A DNA stretch of 64,000 bases, from positions 1-64,000 of the forward strand of contig JXTB01000864.1 in the NCBI GenBank assembly GCA_002914805.1. Reading direction: 5' to 3'. The notes beneath the pieces were generated by a model that saw only the letters and a list, made by a program, of their open reading frames with translations, had not been told where the DNA came from and did no database searches. This DNA comes from Parasponia andersonii. Lineage: Eukaryota > Streptophyta > Magnoliopsida > Rosales > Cannabaceae. A program made the position numbers and the translations under genes. Each line of letters opens with the position of its first letter. The first letter of the stretch is position 1. Below are positions 11,900 to 24,734 of the stretch, piece by piece.

Positions 11900-14800
11900 T
11901 GTCACGACCGAAAATCTAAGGATGTGACTTTTAGTAATTTTAAGTGAAAATAGTGATGAATAGTAGTTTCTAAAATTTCAGAAAAATTTAAATACTTGAA
12001 ATTTAGGTTTAGTTCTCCAAAGTAAATAAATTACGAGATTAGACACAAAAAAAATTTTGATATTATTTACCAGTTTTAAATTTCCAAGTAAATTTTTCAT
12101 TTTAAGATGAGAAAAAAAATCCTAATTAACTAGTTTAAATTTTTTTTTATTAATTCATGAAGTTTAATAAAATAGTTCAAATCAAAATCCTAGGCCCAAA
12201 GTTCAAATAATTTACATAAAATCATTTTATTTTCTAAGTACTCGATTTAATAACAAAAATCATCCTCATACATCTACTCAGTAAATATATTACTATTTGC
12301 TAAATAAATTTAATTTAGAAAAGAGAAATTGATACCGAGTACAAACTAACCAATAAAGAGGATTAGATCTGCAAGCATATGCCAAATATGCTTGCCAAGC
12401 CACCAGAATAATTACCACAAAATAGGTCAACACCTGAAATGGGAGGAAATAGGGGGGGTGAGCATGAGAATGCTCAGTAGAAACTCAATTACCTTTTTGA
12501 ATGAATACAATTTTATCAAACCTACATGGTTAATGCCTTTTCCAAAATCCATTAATAAACCAAATTTATAAAACAAGTGGTATCCAGAATAATCACATAT
12601 TTAAAACCAAAGTCAAAATCACAAGATTGTAAATATCATAAATCAACCCATCCCATGAGCTCGCACCCTCACATCACGAACTAGAGTAACTCGTACTACG
12701 TGTACTAAGTACTCTCTGCCTGATATCTATCCCAGAAAATCGGAGGGACACCCATGTGTCTAAGCCTACTGAACCGGAGGGGCAACTGAATGCCTACACC
12801 TACCGAATGGGGATAATCAGAAAAATAAACCCCGAGCGGGTTTATGGGCTCTCACCAAAGGCGGGTGTACTAATCCGCCTACTACAATAATGCGATGCCT
12901 AAGATGTATCTCATGTGTGATCCTATGGTATGTACAATATGTAACAAAATATGTATAATAATCATACAATACATGATCAAACAATGCTTTAAAATTCAAC
13001 TTGGCATTATTATGGGATTTGTTATACATGGACAACACATCGTTGTTTTACCTTATAATCATAATATAAAAATATGTATAAAATTCATACAGTCCAATCC
13101 CAGCATAATCCAATAATTTTCAGCAATTTATCAGAATATCATTTATTCATGATTTTCACAAAAATAGTTATAATAAAAATTTTCAAATTAAAACATGTAT
13201 AAAATCTAGGGCTGGCAATTCGTGTTATCGTGTCGTATTCGAGTCGACACGATTACGACACGACACGATAATACCCAACCCGAACACGACACGATTAATA
13301 AACGTGTCAAAAATTTAAACTCGAACACGACACGATTAATATACATGTAACACGATACGACACGTGTAACCCGTTTAATAAAAATGTCATGTGTCATATT
13401 ATGACCCGTTTGACACAATTATTCTAATTTAACACGATTATGCACTACTTAATTTAATTTTACTTCTATAAATATACTTAAAATTAATCAAAATCACGTT
13501 TAATATATTAAAATATTAATAAATGTGTCGTATTAGTATCGTGTTGACATGATACGAAAATGACACGTTTAATTAAACGGGTTACACGGGTCATTTTCAG
13601 GTTAAGCAGGTTGACCAAAAACTCACCTGTTTATTATACATGTTACACGTGTTAATCCGAAATTGACACGAAAATTAAATGGGTCACCCAAACCTGTTTA
13701 GTTCGTGTCGTTTTCGAGTCGTATCGTCGTGTTGTGTAGAAAATTGCCAGCCCTAATAAAATCTGGTAATTGAATCCCTACTTCGAGATTGTGGTTATGC
13801 TGGGCTAACGACGCTAGAAATATCCTCAATTGATCATCGAGTTGTTCGGACAGTTGTTTTCGAATCTCGTCACGTTCACCTGAAAAGTTGACTTTTCAAA
13901 CGGAGTCTCGGATTGAGAAACAGAGATCATCGTTGAATTCAGAACACCCAAAAATGTTAGTTTAGATAAAAAATTCATCGAAAACGGATCTCGGCACGGA
14001 ACCGGCCTGTGACACGTAAAACAATGCAATTCACTAGCTATTTTCTCAATTTTCGTGCCGCTTCAGAAAATAGTGGTATTTTATATCAAACTTCATGTCC
14101 CGACCTCACTGAGTCCAAATTCGAAGTCAGAACTCAGTATCAAGCTCCCGAACATTAAATGGGCTCAAAAATCCAAAAATTATAAAAATACCTCATTTTG
14201 AAAATAATTAGAAAAATACCACATTTTTATCCCGATAATTAACGATCTTCTGGTTATCGTTTTAACACTTCAAAATCATGAAATTTCATGTTTCAAACTC
14301 CTTTTTCACATGGTAAAATTTTCTCAGAAAAAATATCTCAATTCTAAAATAATTACGAAAATACCACAAAAATTAAATGTTATAAAATATTGTTACAGTA
14401 GTCAACTTCTCAGCGGAGCCGAGTTGGAGGCTGAGAGTGGTCGAAAATGAAAGTTGGCGAAAAACGATGGTGGTGGTGAGGTGATTGGACGTCAGAGGAG
14501 GAAACGGCGGGCGAAAAACCGATCGGCAGGCGGTGGCTTCGGCCTGTGATTTCTCCGGTGAGGCGCGGCAGAACAGGACGGAGACACCGGGCGTGGCTTC
14601 GTCGGTGGCTGGGCAAGGATGCGGAGCTACACGTCGGGCGGTGCGATGGCCGGAGAAGCCTCGGGCGAACAGTAACATAGGGGAGTTTTCGGGGGCTTCC
14701 GTGGAGAAGAAAGAAGAAATGGGGGGTTTTTATGCAATTTTCAAAAACTGTAGGACTGGGACACATGGCGAAATCTGATTCTTCCGAAAAAAAAGTTTCT

Positions 14801-15047
14801 GAAATTCCACTTTGACCACAATTTTAAAAAGATTCTTTCACTTTAGTTTCTCCTTAATTACACTTTTGTCCCCAGTTTGAAATTTCTTTTTCACTTTTAT
14901 CCTAAATGCACTTAGACTTTATCTTGCCTAGATTCAATACCAAATTTATCTCATATTCTTATTTAATTAATCCAAAAATACAAAATTACCAAATTGCCCT
15001 TGATTCCAAAATTACTTGTTTACCCTTATAAAATTTAGGATTTTACA
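11900..15047 (-). mobile_element. Solo Tekay-type LTR nested in an older one
   Basis: It runs from TGTCACGACC to GGATTTTACA and is flanked by a perfect GGCTT duplication at 11895-11899 and 15048-15052. Its right third is the clear reverse complement of the 5' part of the LTR at 5544-7873, including the GC-rich leader (14373-14766) and the TATA-like site. Without the MITE at 13207 it is about 2.6 kb. It carries no gag or pol. Sequence on either side of it is continuous LTR of the older copy. Confidence 0.92.
13207..13755. mobile_element. Non-autonomous hAT element (MITE)
   Basis: It has perfect 12 bp terminal inverted repeats TAGGGCTGGCAA/TTGCCAGCCCTA and a perfect 8 bp duplication ATAAAATC (13199-13206 and 13756-13763), the hAT signature length. 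The 549 bp interior is full of CACGACACGA-like words in both orientations and encodes nothing. It sits inside the inner solo LTR, so it is the youngest layer of the nest. Confidence 0.95.
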
Positions 15048-15489
15048 GGCTTCGTCGACGCCTCTTAGTCACGGCGGGCCGAATGCATCGGGCTGCTGGA
15101 CTAGCGGTGAGCTCTCGGGTGAACGGTAACCTAGAGTGGTGTTTGGAGGACTTTCGTGGAGAAGAAGAAGAAAAATGAGGGTTTATATGCAATTTTTGGA
15201 AACTGTTATCGTGGGACACGTGTCACTACTTGACTGAACCGAAAAAAGTTTCCGAAGTTCTACTTTGACCACAAATTTGAAAAAGATTCTTTCACTTTAA
15301 TCCTTCCTTAATTTTATTTTTGTCTCTAGTTTGAAATTCTTTTTTCACTTTTACCCCAAATGTACTTAGACTCAAATGTGTCCACATTCATTTCAGATCT
15401 AATCAATTAAATACCCAAAAATTCAAAATTACAAGTTTGCCATTGACAAAAAATTACACTTTTACTTTTATAAAATTTAGGATTTTACA

Positions 15490-16560
15490 GGAAAAGTAAT
15501 GGAATGCTTTATATTTACTAAATTGTCCTTTTTAATGCATGTATGTTTTAAAATAAATAGATTTTTTTGGATAAAATTACATTTTATAATTTTAATAATT
15601 AAAAAAGAAAAAAAAAAAGAATATTTATGGGTAATGAGACTCTCTAGGGTGTTAGTAGAGAAAGTATTCCCATTCTTTTCTCTTAAATTTGTGTGGACGC
15701 ACATATTTCTCACTTTCCTATATTCTAGTAACTTTTGTATGGGAATCATTACCCTATATACCATTCTCATTACTCTTTAGTGAACATGTCACTAGTCTTT
15801 TATCAAAAAATTCACATTTTTTACAAATAAAAAAAAATGAAACTTTCTATTTGTGTTTTTCTATCAAGATGTAAATGTATAATTAAAATTGAAGTTAAAA
15901 TTTTTCAAAACGAATGTTTTTAACTTTTGAAATCAGATAAAAAAATTCAAAAAAAGAATTTTTGTGTATTTAAAAACTGTTGCTATTAGATACCCAAGGA
16001 ATTACAAATCATTTTTCGGTATAGATGGTTGCCTTCATGCTATTTTCGAGGATGCTAATAAACAATTTTAAAGAATGTTTTTGCAATAATTTTAAACTCT
16101 AATTTTGACTATATACGTAGATTTGATAGAAAAATACAAATGAAATATTTTATTTGATGTTAGTAAATATGCATAGGTTTTTTTTAATAATATTATCCCT
16201 TAATTATTGAAATCAAGAAGGACATGGACTAATTACAATACCTGCAGTAATCCTATTGTGACTTGCCAAATCCATTCACATTGATTGCAAGATCACAAAC
16301 GATTGGTTGCTTCTCTCATACTTCATGCAAAAACAAAAACTAATCTGAATTATTATCAAATAAGGAATATTTCAACTAAACTCAGAATTCTTTCGGAAAT
16401 TTTATCTTGTACGCAGATATAATGCGAAAACAATTGACACATCATGCAGACATTACCGTAATCGATAGATTTCAGCATAAATATTTTCCAAATAAGATAA
16501 GATCCTAATCAAGGGAAGATTAACAAGGAGAACCTTTAATAGATTTAAAAAACAGTATTT
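15490..16560. other. AT-rich non-genic stretch
   Basis: No gene seen. Words such as GGGTAATGAG and its inverted form (AATCATTACCC) near 15627-15780, together with similar sequence left of 9823, suggest an old MITE into which the outer solo LTR inserted. This is inference. Confidence 0.4.
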
Positions 16561-16901
16561 ATAAGAAATGACCTTTTTCTTTTTTAAGATCAATTCGAAA
16601 AATAATCATTTTCTTACACCTATTTAATAAATGACCATTTTATAATTTTATTTTGATAAATACCTATTTTTTAATTGATCAATTTTTTTTATATAAAATA
16701 AATCAATTTTTGAAAAAATGATACAATTTTTAAAAAATTAAATCAGTTTTCAAAATATAAATATATATTTTGATATACTAAATATGAATAACTAGTCATT
16801 TTTTAAACAATTTTTAAAAGTCAACCATTTTTTAACAATATTTAATAAACGAGCATTTAGTAGCCTATGATTCAAAATTCAACCATTTAGTTAAAAATCC
16901 C
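16552..16901 (+). repeat. Dispersed AT-rich repeat, copy 1
   Basis: It shares order and wording with 58691-59030: AGTATTTATAAGAAAT, then TATTTAATAAATG, then TTTTATTTTGATAAAT, ending in a TTTAGTTAAAAATCCC/TTTAGCTAAAAAGCCC tail. No coding capacity. Confidence 0.7.
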
Positions 16902-17740
16902 TTTAAACAAATTAAAATATGACTTATTTTTTAAAGTTTCATATTCCAAATCTCATCAATGCAATTCTATGATATGCTCTTAAATCTTCAGATAGGTAAC
17001 CTACCTATCTGGTCAATAAATTTTTGGGATTTTAACACTTATAAAAAAAAATTACAAAAATACGGTGAGTCAGATTTTTTCTTTTCTAATTCCTGTACAG
17101 TTTTTCTTTTTAAATACCGCTTTCTAAACAGTTTTTTAAAAAATACTATTTTAAAAAAAAATATTATTTTAAAAATATTTATTAGTTATTTATATTCGAA
17201 AATTGGTTACCACTTTTGAATGACCAGTTATATATATATTTATAAATACTTTTAGTAACTAATTACCAGTCTTAATAATTGTCACGGTTACTAGTTATTA
17301 TTTTAGAACATGATAGTTTTCTAACATACTTTTTAAAAGGTGTTATTTTTCTAAAAAAAGTACGATACTAAATTTAGCAAAAAACTGAACACAAGCTGAA
17401 CTGAACATAACTGCTCCATCTTCTCCTTAATAGCTGGGATTCCCCAAAAGAAAGGAAAAGCTTGAGCTCTCTGTATCATCAATCGACTGCAAAAGCGTAG
17501 ATTCTTAGTCGAGATTCGAACTGTTCAACCGCGGCTTGGATAACGAGAAGGGGAATCTGCTTTTCAAATTATATATACCCTAACAACTATCCAAGCTCTA
17601 CTCCGTATTTTTCCAATTCTTTTTTAAAAGTACTGTGTAAGGCCTAATTTTCACTAAACTCTTTGGACTCAAGAATCCAAACACCATCAATTTTGTTAAT
17701 AAGTTTGCCAAATTATATGCACTTATAAAGAGAAGGTCGT
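16902..17740. other. AT-rich stretch, no clear gene
   Basis: At about 17400-17620 the minus strand looks like a leader followed by ATGGAGCAG, but no sustained frame follows. An 86-codon open frame at 16959 is low-complexity and not credible. Confidence 0.4.
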
Positions 17741-17925
17741 GGAGCTAAATAAGACTTTTAAAAGGTTACGAGACTATTCCTCAAAAAAAAAAAAAAAGGT
17801 GATGGAACTAAAAAAAGTCATTTAAGGTCATTCAACTTAATGCTCCCGATAAGCTAAATAAGACCTTTAAAAGGTTATGGAACTAGAAAAAAGTCATTTA
17901 AGGTCATTCAACTTAAAACTCCCGA
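17741..17925 (+). repeat. Two-copy direct repeat
   Basis: GAGCTAAATAAGACTTTTAA ... AACTCCCGAG-like units occur at 17741-17849 and 17850-17925. The first copy carries an extra A-rich insertion of about 30 bases. Confidence 0.85.
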
Positions 17926-18491
17926 GATTTATGTAACTCGGCAAGAAAATAACTATATATCACTTAACTAAAATTATGTAATTTTTTATGTATTGATAAT
18001 TCAAAAAATATTTTAGAGACAGCTCTCATTTTGTAGGTAAATAAGTTTCACCTGCGGTCTCTCTTATTATTTAATATATATTTATTGGGAAAGTTTTCAC
18101 TAAGATTTTTATTACTCTAGAGATGAGTATTTTGATCAAATTAAAAATGACATGCTAAATTTACGAACAATATTTCCATCTAATTCTTTATTTTTCGTTT
18201 CGATTTCTATTGATATAGGAATAAATCGGTGGAATGAGTTGTTGAAGAAGAAAATTTGGAATGATTTTTTAAGGAAAAAGAATTGATCAAACGTATTACT
18301 ATTTATTAGTTTCATTTCTATGGCTCTTGTCTTCTTGAAATGCGTATTTAATTGGTGGCGTTAATTCCTGTCAAATTATTAAATACATTATAGCTTAATA
18401 AGTTGTTTACTCAAAGTTTCAAGAAAAAAAAATGCATATCCAGTCTTAAAGAAGCTTAATTTCTATGGTGATTTATAAACATATATCTTCA

Positions 18492-18535
<44 letters not shown>

Positions 18536-19286
18536 CATGCTTCCCTTTAATCTCTCCATGACCAAGTGGGTGAATTATCATTTGTTGTCAAATCAAATAC
18601 TGTTTATTAGAATTGATAATTTTTTTTAAATCAACCTAATATAGCTACCGATTGTTTAAGGATTTAGTAATCGGATCGAGATTACTAAACTCACTAAATT
18701 TTTCTCAGCATCTACAAAATGTTCCTAAAAGAAAAGATTACTTTAAAAATTTACAAACGGCATCAAAGAACATAGTTGTTTAATAATCTCTTTTGGATTC
18801 ATACTTATGTAATATAAAGGTGATTATAGTTGAGAAAGACATTTTTTATTTTTAATTTTTTTTTAATTTTTGGATTTATTATTTGCATGTTAGATTAAAT
18901 AATTGATTTTCTACGTCTAGTCAGATCATATTGTAAATAAATTTTAATCAAATGCTATTGTCATATAAGTGGCAAGAACAACTTATACGTATAATGTGAT
19001 TTTTTTAATCAAACTGTGTTTATTATTATTATTATCATTATTATTATTACAAAGAAGTATTATCCTATATTAAAATAACTACAATGAAGTCTACATAAAG
19101 AGAGGGAAAAAAAGTATTAAAGTAATAAAAAGAGATAGTAAAACAAAATTAAAAATTTATATACAATGTTCTAGAAAAAAAAACATGAACCCATGAAAAA
19201 AAAAGAAAAGAAAAGCTTATTAGGCTATAAAAAGAAGAGATAGTTGATTGATATCTAAATATTCACAAATAAAAAAAAAATTAAAA
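17926..19286. other. AT-rich non-genic stretch
   Basis: It contains an (AT)n microsatellite at 18495-18532 and a TTA/ATT repeat around 19018-19050. No gene seen. Confidence 0.6.
18495..18532. repeat. (AT)n microsatellite
   Basis: About 19 uninterrupted AT units. Confidence 0.97.
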
Positions 19287-19392
19287 AAGTGGTTGTAGGC
19301 TTAGCCTATGGTGACCACACCTCCCTCAAATGTTGAGCTATTAAGTTCAAATTCCCCTACCTCAAATTGTGTCTGAAAAAAAAATAAAAATA
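19287..19392 (+). mobile_element. Possible tRNA-derived SINE
   Basis: GGCTTAGCCTATGGTG resembles a pol III A box. AGTTCAAATTCCCC resembles a B box about 45 bases later. The unit runs into an A-rich tail. The flanks are so A-rich that a target duplication cannot be read. Confidence 0.45.
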
Positions 19393-20429
19393 AAGAAAAA
19401 TATGCTTTTATATAATTGGTAATAGCAATTACAATGTAAGGAATGAACAATGAGAATAAGAATAAAAATATAAGAAATCAATTATGGAATGGAAATAAAA
19501 AAAAAAACAACATAAAAGGATTGAAAGGAAAAAAAACAACATATTAGGTTAGAAACATGTTCTATTTTTTAAATCATAAATAATTTTCTATATCTATATA
19601 AGTATTAATTACATAAGAGTTTTTTAGGTAAAATTACTATATTATTATATCAATCAGATCAAAATCTCATGGTCCAAATTAGAGAAATAATTAAAGAACC
19701 ATTAAGGAACCAATTCTATTTAGACCTATATTTAGTCCAAATTAGAGAAACTATTAAAGAACCATTAAATTCCAAGGTTGAAAAACACGATAGCCATTAA
19801 AGAAACATTCATATTTATTTGGTACAATTTTGATATAAAACTATTACATTTCAAACCTATATTTAGTTGGGTGCTATGTGATAAAAGTTAAATCTTAGAA
19901 ATGTTGTTTATGAAAGAACCCTTCTAGTTTTATGTATTTGAAAACTAGTAGACCACTGAGAGGCCCTCTTAAACCAAATTTTATGTCCCTGTTTGAGAAA
20001 GGGGTTTCTTCGTAAATACGTGAAACTATACAAAAGTTTTAAAAATTCGATGGGACGAAAATGTACACAATTTTACGACTTTTTAGGTAATTTTTTCTTT
20101 TTAAAAAATATGGTATGCATTTCCTTTTAATACGACCTAAACACTTGTCAGGACAAAAAAAAAATTTGAAGAATAAATAAATGTTAACGCACTGATGTTT
20201 CAATAAGTACTTTTCTTTTTTCTTTTCTTTTTAAATGAATATTTTGGCACTTCTTTTCATCCTTTTTTTCCCCTCTAATTTAAATTTTCCCTCCTCCTAA
20301 TTTAATTTTTCATTTTGTTAATGTGATTATATTTTAATAATATAAATTTTTAATTGCACTCCAGTAATTATTTGAATATTTTTTAAGTGAAATAAAATCA
20401 ATTTCTAAGTATTTTTTAAACAATAATAA
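19393..20429. other. AT-rich non-genic stretch
   Basis: It holds a short direct repeat (TCCAAATTAGAGAAA ... AAAGAACCATTAA) at 19674 and 19736. No gene seen. Confidence 0.5.
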
Positions 20430-21159
20430 CTACCTAACTCCATTTCAATATAGGTAAACTAGTAAGATACTTATATAGCAACTTAATTTTTCTTTTTGCA
20501 AGGAACGGCCAATTCACTTTTTAGTTTTATTGGATATTATAGGTAAATTAGGAGGATACCCACGATAGTCTCTATTTTTTTTTAATAGTTTCAATAGATA
20601 CCTAGGTAACCTAGTAAAATATCTATTAAAATATTTTTTTTTGGCAATTAGGAATCACCAATTCTCACTCTAATTTTAGTCACATAATTTTTTTATTTTT
20701 TATTTTTAAAATAAAGAGCCTAACTCCCTCTTTTAATTTTCATTAAATATCATAGGTAATTTGGAAAGATGCTATGGATAATGTAAAAGTGATACTCGTG
20801 ATAATATTTTTTTTCTCTTCTAATTTCACCATATACTATAGGTAACCAAGTACGATACCTATAGTAATTTCTTTTTTTTTTTTTTTTTTATAAACAAAAT
20901 TTTTAAGATACCATAAGTGACATGGTATCTCGTTCTAATTTTCGTCTTAAATTATTTTTTTATTTTCAATTTTTAAAAGAAGAAGCCTAACTCTATTTTT
21001 AATTTTTATTAGATATCATAGGTAAGTTGGAAAGATACTGACTAAATTAGATACCTATAAATACCAATATGAGTATTACTAGTGGTATCTTGCTAAGATA
21101 CTGACTAAGTGGGATACTTATAGAATCCAGATCCCACTATGAGAATTATCAGTGATATC
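20430..21159. repeat. Degenerate tandem repeats of about 280 bp, cut by the copia insertion
   Basis: The motif 'CCTAACTC...TTAATTTT.ATTA.ATATCATAGGTAA.TTGGAAAGAT' recurs near 20710 and 20988, with a weaker copy near 20505. Smaller units such as GGTATCTTGCTAAGATACTG recur near 21080 and again at 26708-26770 after the copia element. The array therefore predates that insertion. Confidence 0.6.
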
Positions 21160-21627
21160 TGTTGGAAATAAAACAAGCTTTATTATTCACTCAAATATTT
21201 TTACAAAAGAAAATTCTCAACTTCACTCTTCAAGCTCACTCACTCACTAGACGATATGCTTCTTTCTCTCTTCTCTTCATTTTTAGAAGCTTTGCTTCCT
21301 ATTTGATGCTTAGAACTCAAATGGGGATGGGTATTTATACTACATGAGAAATAATAAGGACCACATAAATAAATAATTACAAAAATCCTTAAGCCATACA
21401 TATTTTCTTCTACACACTTCTAATAATAATCTAAGTAATCAAATAATTTGCATGCAAAAAACTAATATCTAGCTAACACTAGAAGATTCTAAGTGAAAGG
21501 TTTCTTTAATTTAGACTTGGACTTCTTCTTTTATGAGCTTTCTACTTGGACTAACTCTAACTTATTGGATCTCATGTTGATGGGCCTAGAATACTTCTTA
21601 TGGGCTTAAACAAATTTATTTTCAACA
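21160..21627 (-). repeat. 3' LTR of the copia element
   Basis: It matches 26253-26707 along its length, with small differences including a short insertion near 21205. It is followed inward by the polypurine tract. Confidence 0.95.
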
Positions 21628-21636
21628 CCCCCTTTT
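21628..21636 (-). promoter_or_regulatory. Polypurine tract of the copia element
   Basis: The minus strand reads AAAAGGGGG directly before the 3' LTR. Confidence 0.85.
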
Positions 21637-21640
21637 AAAC

Positions 21641-24600
21641 TTATTTTATAATACCAAGCAAGTTTCTTAATCTTGCGAAGTCTTTAAACTTGAGTGGCTT
21701 GGTGAAAATATCAGCAATCTGATCATGTGATCTCACATATTCCAATTGTACTTATTTGTTTACAACACATTCTCTTATGTAATGATAGCGAGTGTCGATA
21801 TGCTTGCTTCGATCATGAAAGACTAGATTTTTAGCTAAAGCTATTGTTGACTTATTGTTGATACAAATCTCTGTTGGCTTCTTTTGAGGTATGTTTAACT
21901 CTTTCAACAACCTTCTTAGCCAGATTACATGACTAACACATGATATAGCAGCTACGTATTCAACTTCGCATGTTGAAAAAGTGACAATCGATTATTTCTT
22001 AGATACCCAGGTGAATGCGGTTTCTCCCATGAAAAACACAAAACCAGTTGTGTTTTTTCAATCATCAGTATCTCCGATCCAATCATTATCATTGTAACCA
22101 ACGAGTTTGTAATCATTAGAAACTGAATAGAACAAGCCAAGATTGATCGTACCTTTTAGGTAACGGAAAACTCTCTTTGCATCTTTGAAGAGAGTAGTTG
22201 TTGGAGTTTCCATGTAACGACTCACTAGTCCAATTGCATAGAGAATGTCGGGCCTTGTACATGTCAAGTACCGAAGGTATCTAACAAGGCTCTTGAAGAG
22301 TGTTAGATCCACCTTTTCTGCTTCATCATTTTTGAATAATTTTATTCCGCCCTCCACTGGTATACTTATCGGCTTGCAATCATCCATATTGAACTTCTTC
22401 AGGATCTCCTTTGTATAGCTTTCTTGAGAGATAAAGACACCTTCTTCTTTTTGCTTGACTTCTATGCTAAGGTAGTATGCCATAAGTCTGATGTCTGTCA
22501 TTTCAAACTCATGTATCATTACTCTCTTGAATTCATCAAACGTCCTTGGATTACTTCCAGTGAATATGAGATCATCCACGTACAAACATACGACCAGAAT
22601 GTTTCTATCTTTAGTATTAACATAGAGAGCATATTCATAAGGGTACTTAATGAATCCATTCTCTTGGAAATATTTGTCAATTTGGTTGTTCTATGCTTTT
22701 GGTGCTCGCTTTAGACCATAAAGAGCCTTGTTTAGCTTCAAAACCTTATCTTTATGCCCTTTCACCTCATAACTCAATGGTTATTCGACATAGACTTTTT
22801 CTTCAAGAACTCCATTCAGAAATACAGACTTTATATCCATCTAATGAATCTTCCATTTGTTCTGAGCAGCAAGAGAAATAATTAGTCTTATAATTTCCAA
22901 TCGTGCAACAGGAGCGAATACCTCGTCGTAATCAATGCTGACTCTTTGACTATAGCCTTTCATGACTAGCCTTGCTTTGTATCTTTCTACCTCTCCATTG
23001 GCATTCTTCTTCACCTTGTACACCTATTTTACACCGATAGCTTTATGACCTTTAGAAAGAGTGGATAGTTCCCAAGTGTCATTCTTCTCTATGACTTTGA
23101 TTTCTTCATCCATCGCGTTCCTCCATTTCGTCTTGTACAGCCTCTTGGAAGTTCACCGGTTCACAATCAGCAAATAGACAAAATAGATTGAGGTTTTCAA
23201 GTCTATCAGTCATCTCATATAGATCTTCAAGACGTTTCGTACGTTTTTCATGCCTCTCAGTTAAGAAAGATGGAGGTAAATCTTCATGAGTGGATGATGT
23301 TAGTGAGGAAGGTGGAGTAGTAGCCTCCTGATGGACTTCTCTTGCTTTCTACTAGTGTTTATACATCTTCAAATTGTGGAAAGAAATTGTAGTCATTTAT
23401 TTGAGAACCAAAGTCCCATTCACCTTCTTCATCGAATATTACATCTCGGCTGATGATTACTTTTCCATTGTTAGGATTATATAACTTATATCCTTTAGAG
23501 TTGGTGTCGTAGCTGAGGAAAATAAACTTATCGCTTTTATCATCAAGCTTGGTTCTATGTTCGTCTGGCACATGCATATAGGCTATGCTTCTAAAGACTC
23601 TCAAGTGAGAGATCCCAGGCTTCCTTTTGCTCTATGTTTCTTGTGGTGTCTTTCCCCACACACTTCTTGTTGGAGATCGATTGGACAAGTAAACTGCACA
23701 TGCAACAGCTTTTGCCCAGAATTATTTGGGTAATCTCTTATTTTTCAGCATACTTTGAGCTATGTTGAGAATGGTCCGGTTTTTCCTCTCTGCCACACCA
23801 TTTTGTTGAGAGAATGTTGGAACGGTTAAAGGTCGTCGAATTCTATTTTCTTTGTAGAATTTTTGAAACTCTTTTAAAGTGAATTTTCCTCCTCTATTAG
23901 ATCTCATGACTTTGATCTGAAGATCGCTTTCCTTCTCTACAGTAGCCTTGAACTTCTTGAAAGTTTCAAAGACTTCTATTTTTTACTTCAAGAAATAAAC
24001 CCAAGTCTTTCTTGAGAAATCATCAATAAAGAGCAAGAAGCAATTACTCTTATTGAAAGAACTTGGTTTGATAGGACCGCACACATCTGTATGCACGAGC
24101 TCTAGTGGCTTCTGGGCTCTTGAATTTAACTCTTTTGGAAAGCTTTTCCTGAATTGCTTCTCGAGTAAGTATCCTTCACAAAGCTGATCAGGATGATTGA
24201 TGCATGGCAAGCCTCTCGCTATTTCTTTCTTGGACAATAGCTCTAGTCCTCCAAAGTTAAGATGCCTGAATCTCAAATGCCATAGCCATGATGAATCCTT
24301 GTAACATGCTTTAAGACATTTTGCCATATCATTTTGAATGTTCAATAAAAACATTATATTTCTTGATATAGGCACCTTGGCAATCAAGTTCATGTTGTTA
24401 TCTCTTATAGAAAAACTATAATCTTTCAAGTGAATATCATAGCCTTTCTCTAAGAGTTGTCCCAAACTCAAAATGTTTATTTTCATTGTGGGTACATAAT
24501 CAACATTTGAAATAAATTGATGCCCCCTATTTTTCAAGCGGATAAGAATTTTACCTTTTCCTTTTATCGCTATTTTTGAATCATCACCGAAAAAAAATCC

Positions 24601-24720
24601 CACTAATTGATTCATTAAGCTCCACGAATATTGATCGACGCCTACACATATGATTGCTAGCACCGGTGTCAAGATACCATGTGTTATCTTGTCCTCCATT
24701 ATTGTCGCTATATGCTAGTA
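21641..24720 (-). pseudogene. copia pol (broken protease-integrase-RT-RNase H)
   Basis: Protease: a DTGAS motif is readable near 24660-24690 but in a different frame from the downstream open frame. The GAG-pre-integrase block lies near 24200-24300. Integrase core: HTDVCGP and FIDDFSRKTWVYF near 24000-24090, and the NGVAERKNR block carrying the catalytic glutamate near 23790. Reverse transcriptase: DYDEVFAPVARLE near 22900 and the YVDD box near 22580. RNase H: from about 22130 to a natural-looking TAA at 21641-21643. At least eight stops or frame changes interrupt it. The layout fits the large TNT1/Retrofit-like group of plant copia elements, but the lineage is not fixed. Confidence 0.9.
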
Positions 24721-24734
24721 GCACAGTGCTATTT

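Larger units (their letters stand above)
9823..15489 (-). mobile_element. Solo Tekay-type LTR, split by a younger solo LTR
   Basis: The right end reads as the reverse complement of TGTAAAATCCTAAAT, matching the LTR start at 5544. The left end is a decayed version of the LTR terminus (GTTACGACTC for TGTCACGACC). Without the 3,153 bp inner insertion it is about 2.5 kb, the right size for this LTR family. The flanks CGAAA (9818-9822) and GGAAA (15490-15494) look like a decayed 5 bp duplication. There is no internal domain, so this is a solo LTR. Confidence 0.75.

Noticed and set aside
15499..15874. Overlapping open frames of 61-97 codons on both strands
   Set aside because: Low-complexity hydrophobic translations of T-rich DNA beside the outer solo LTR.
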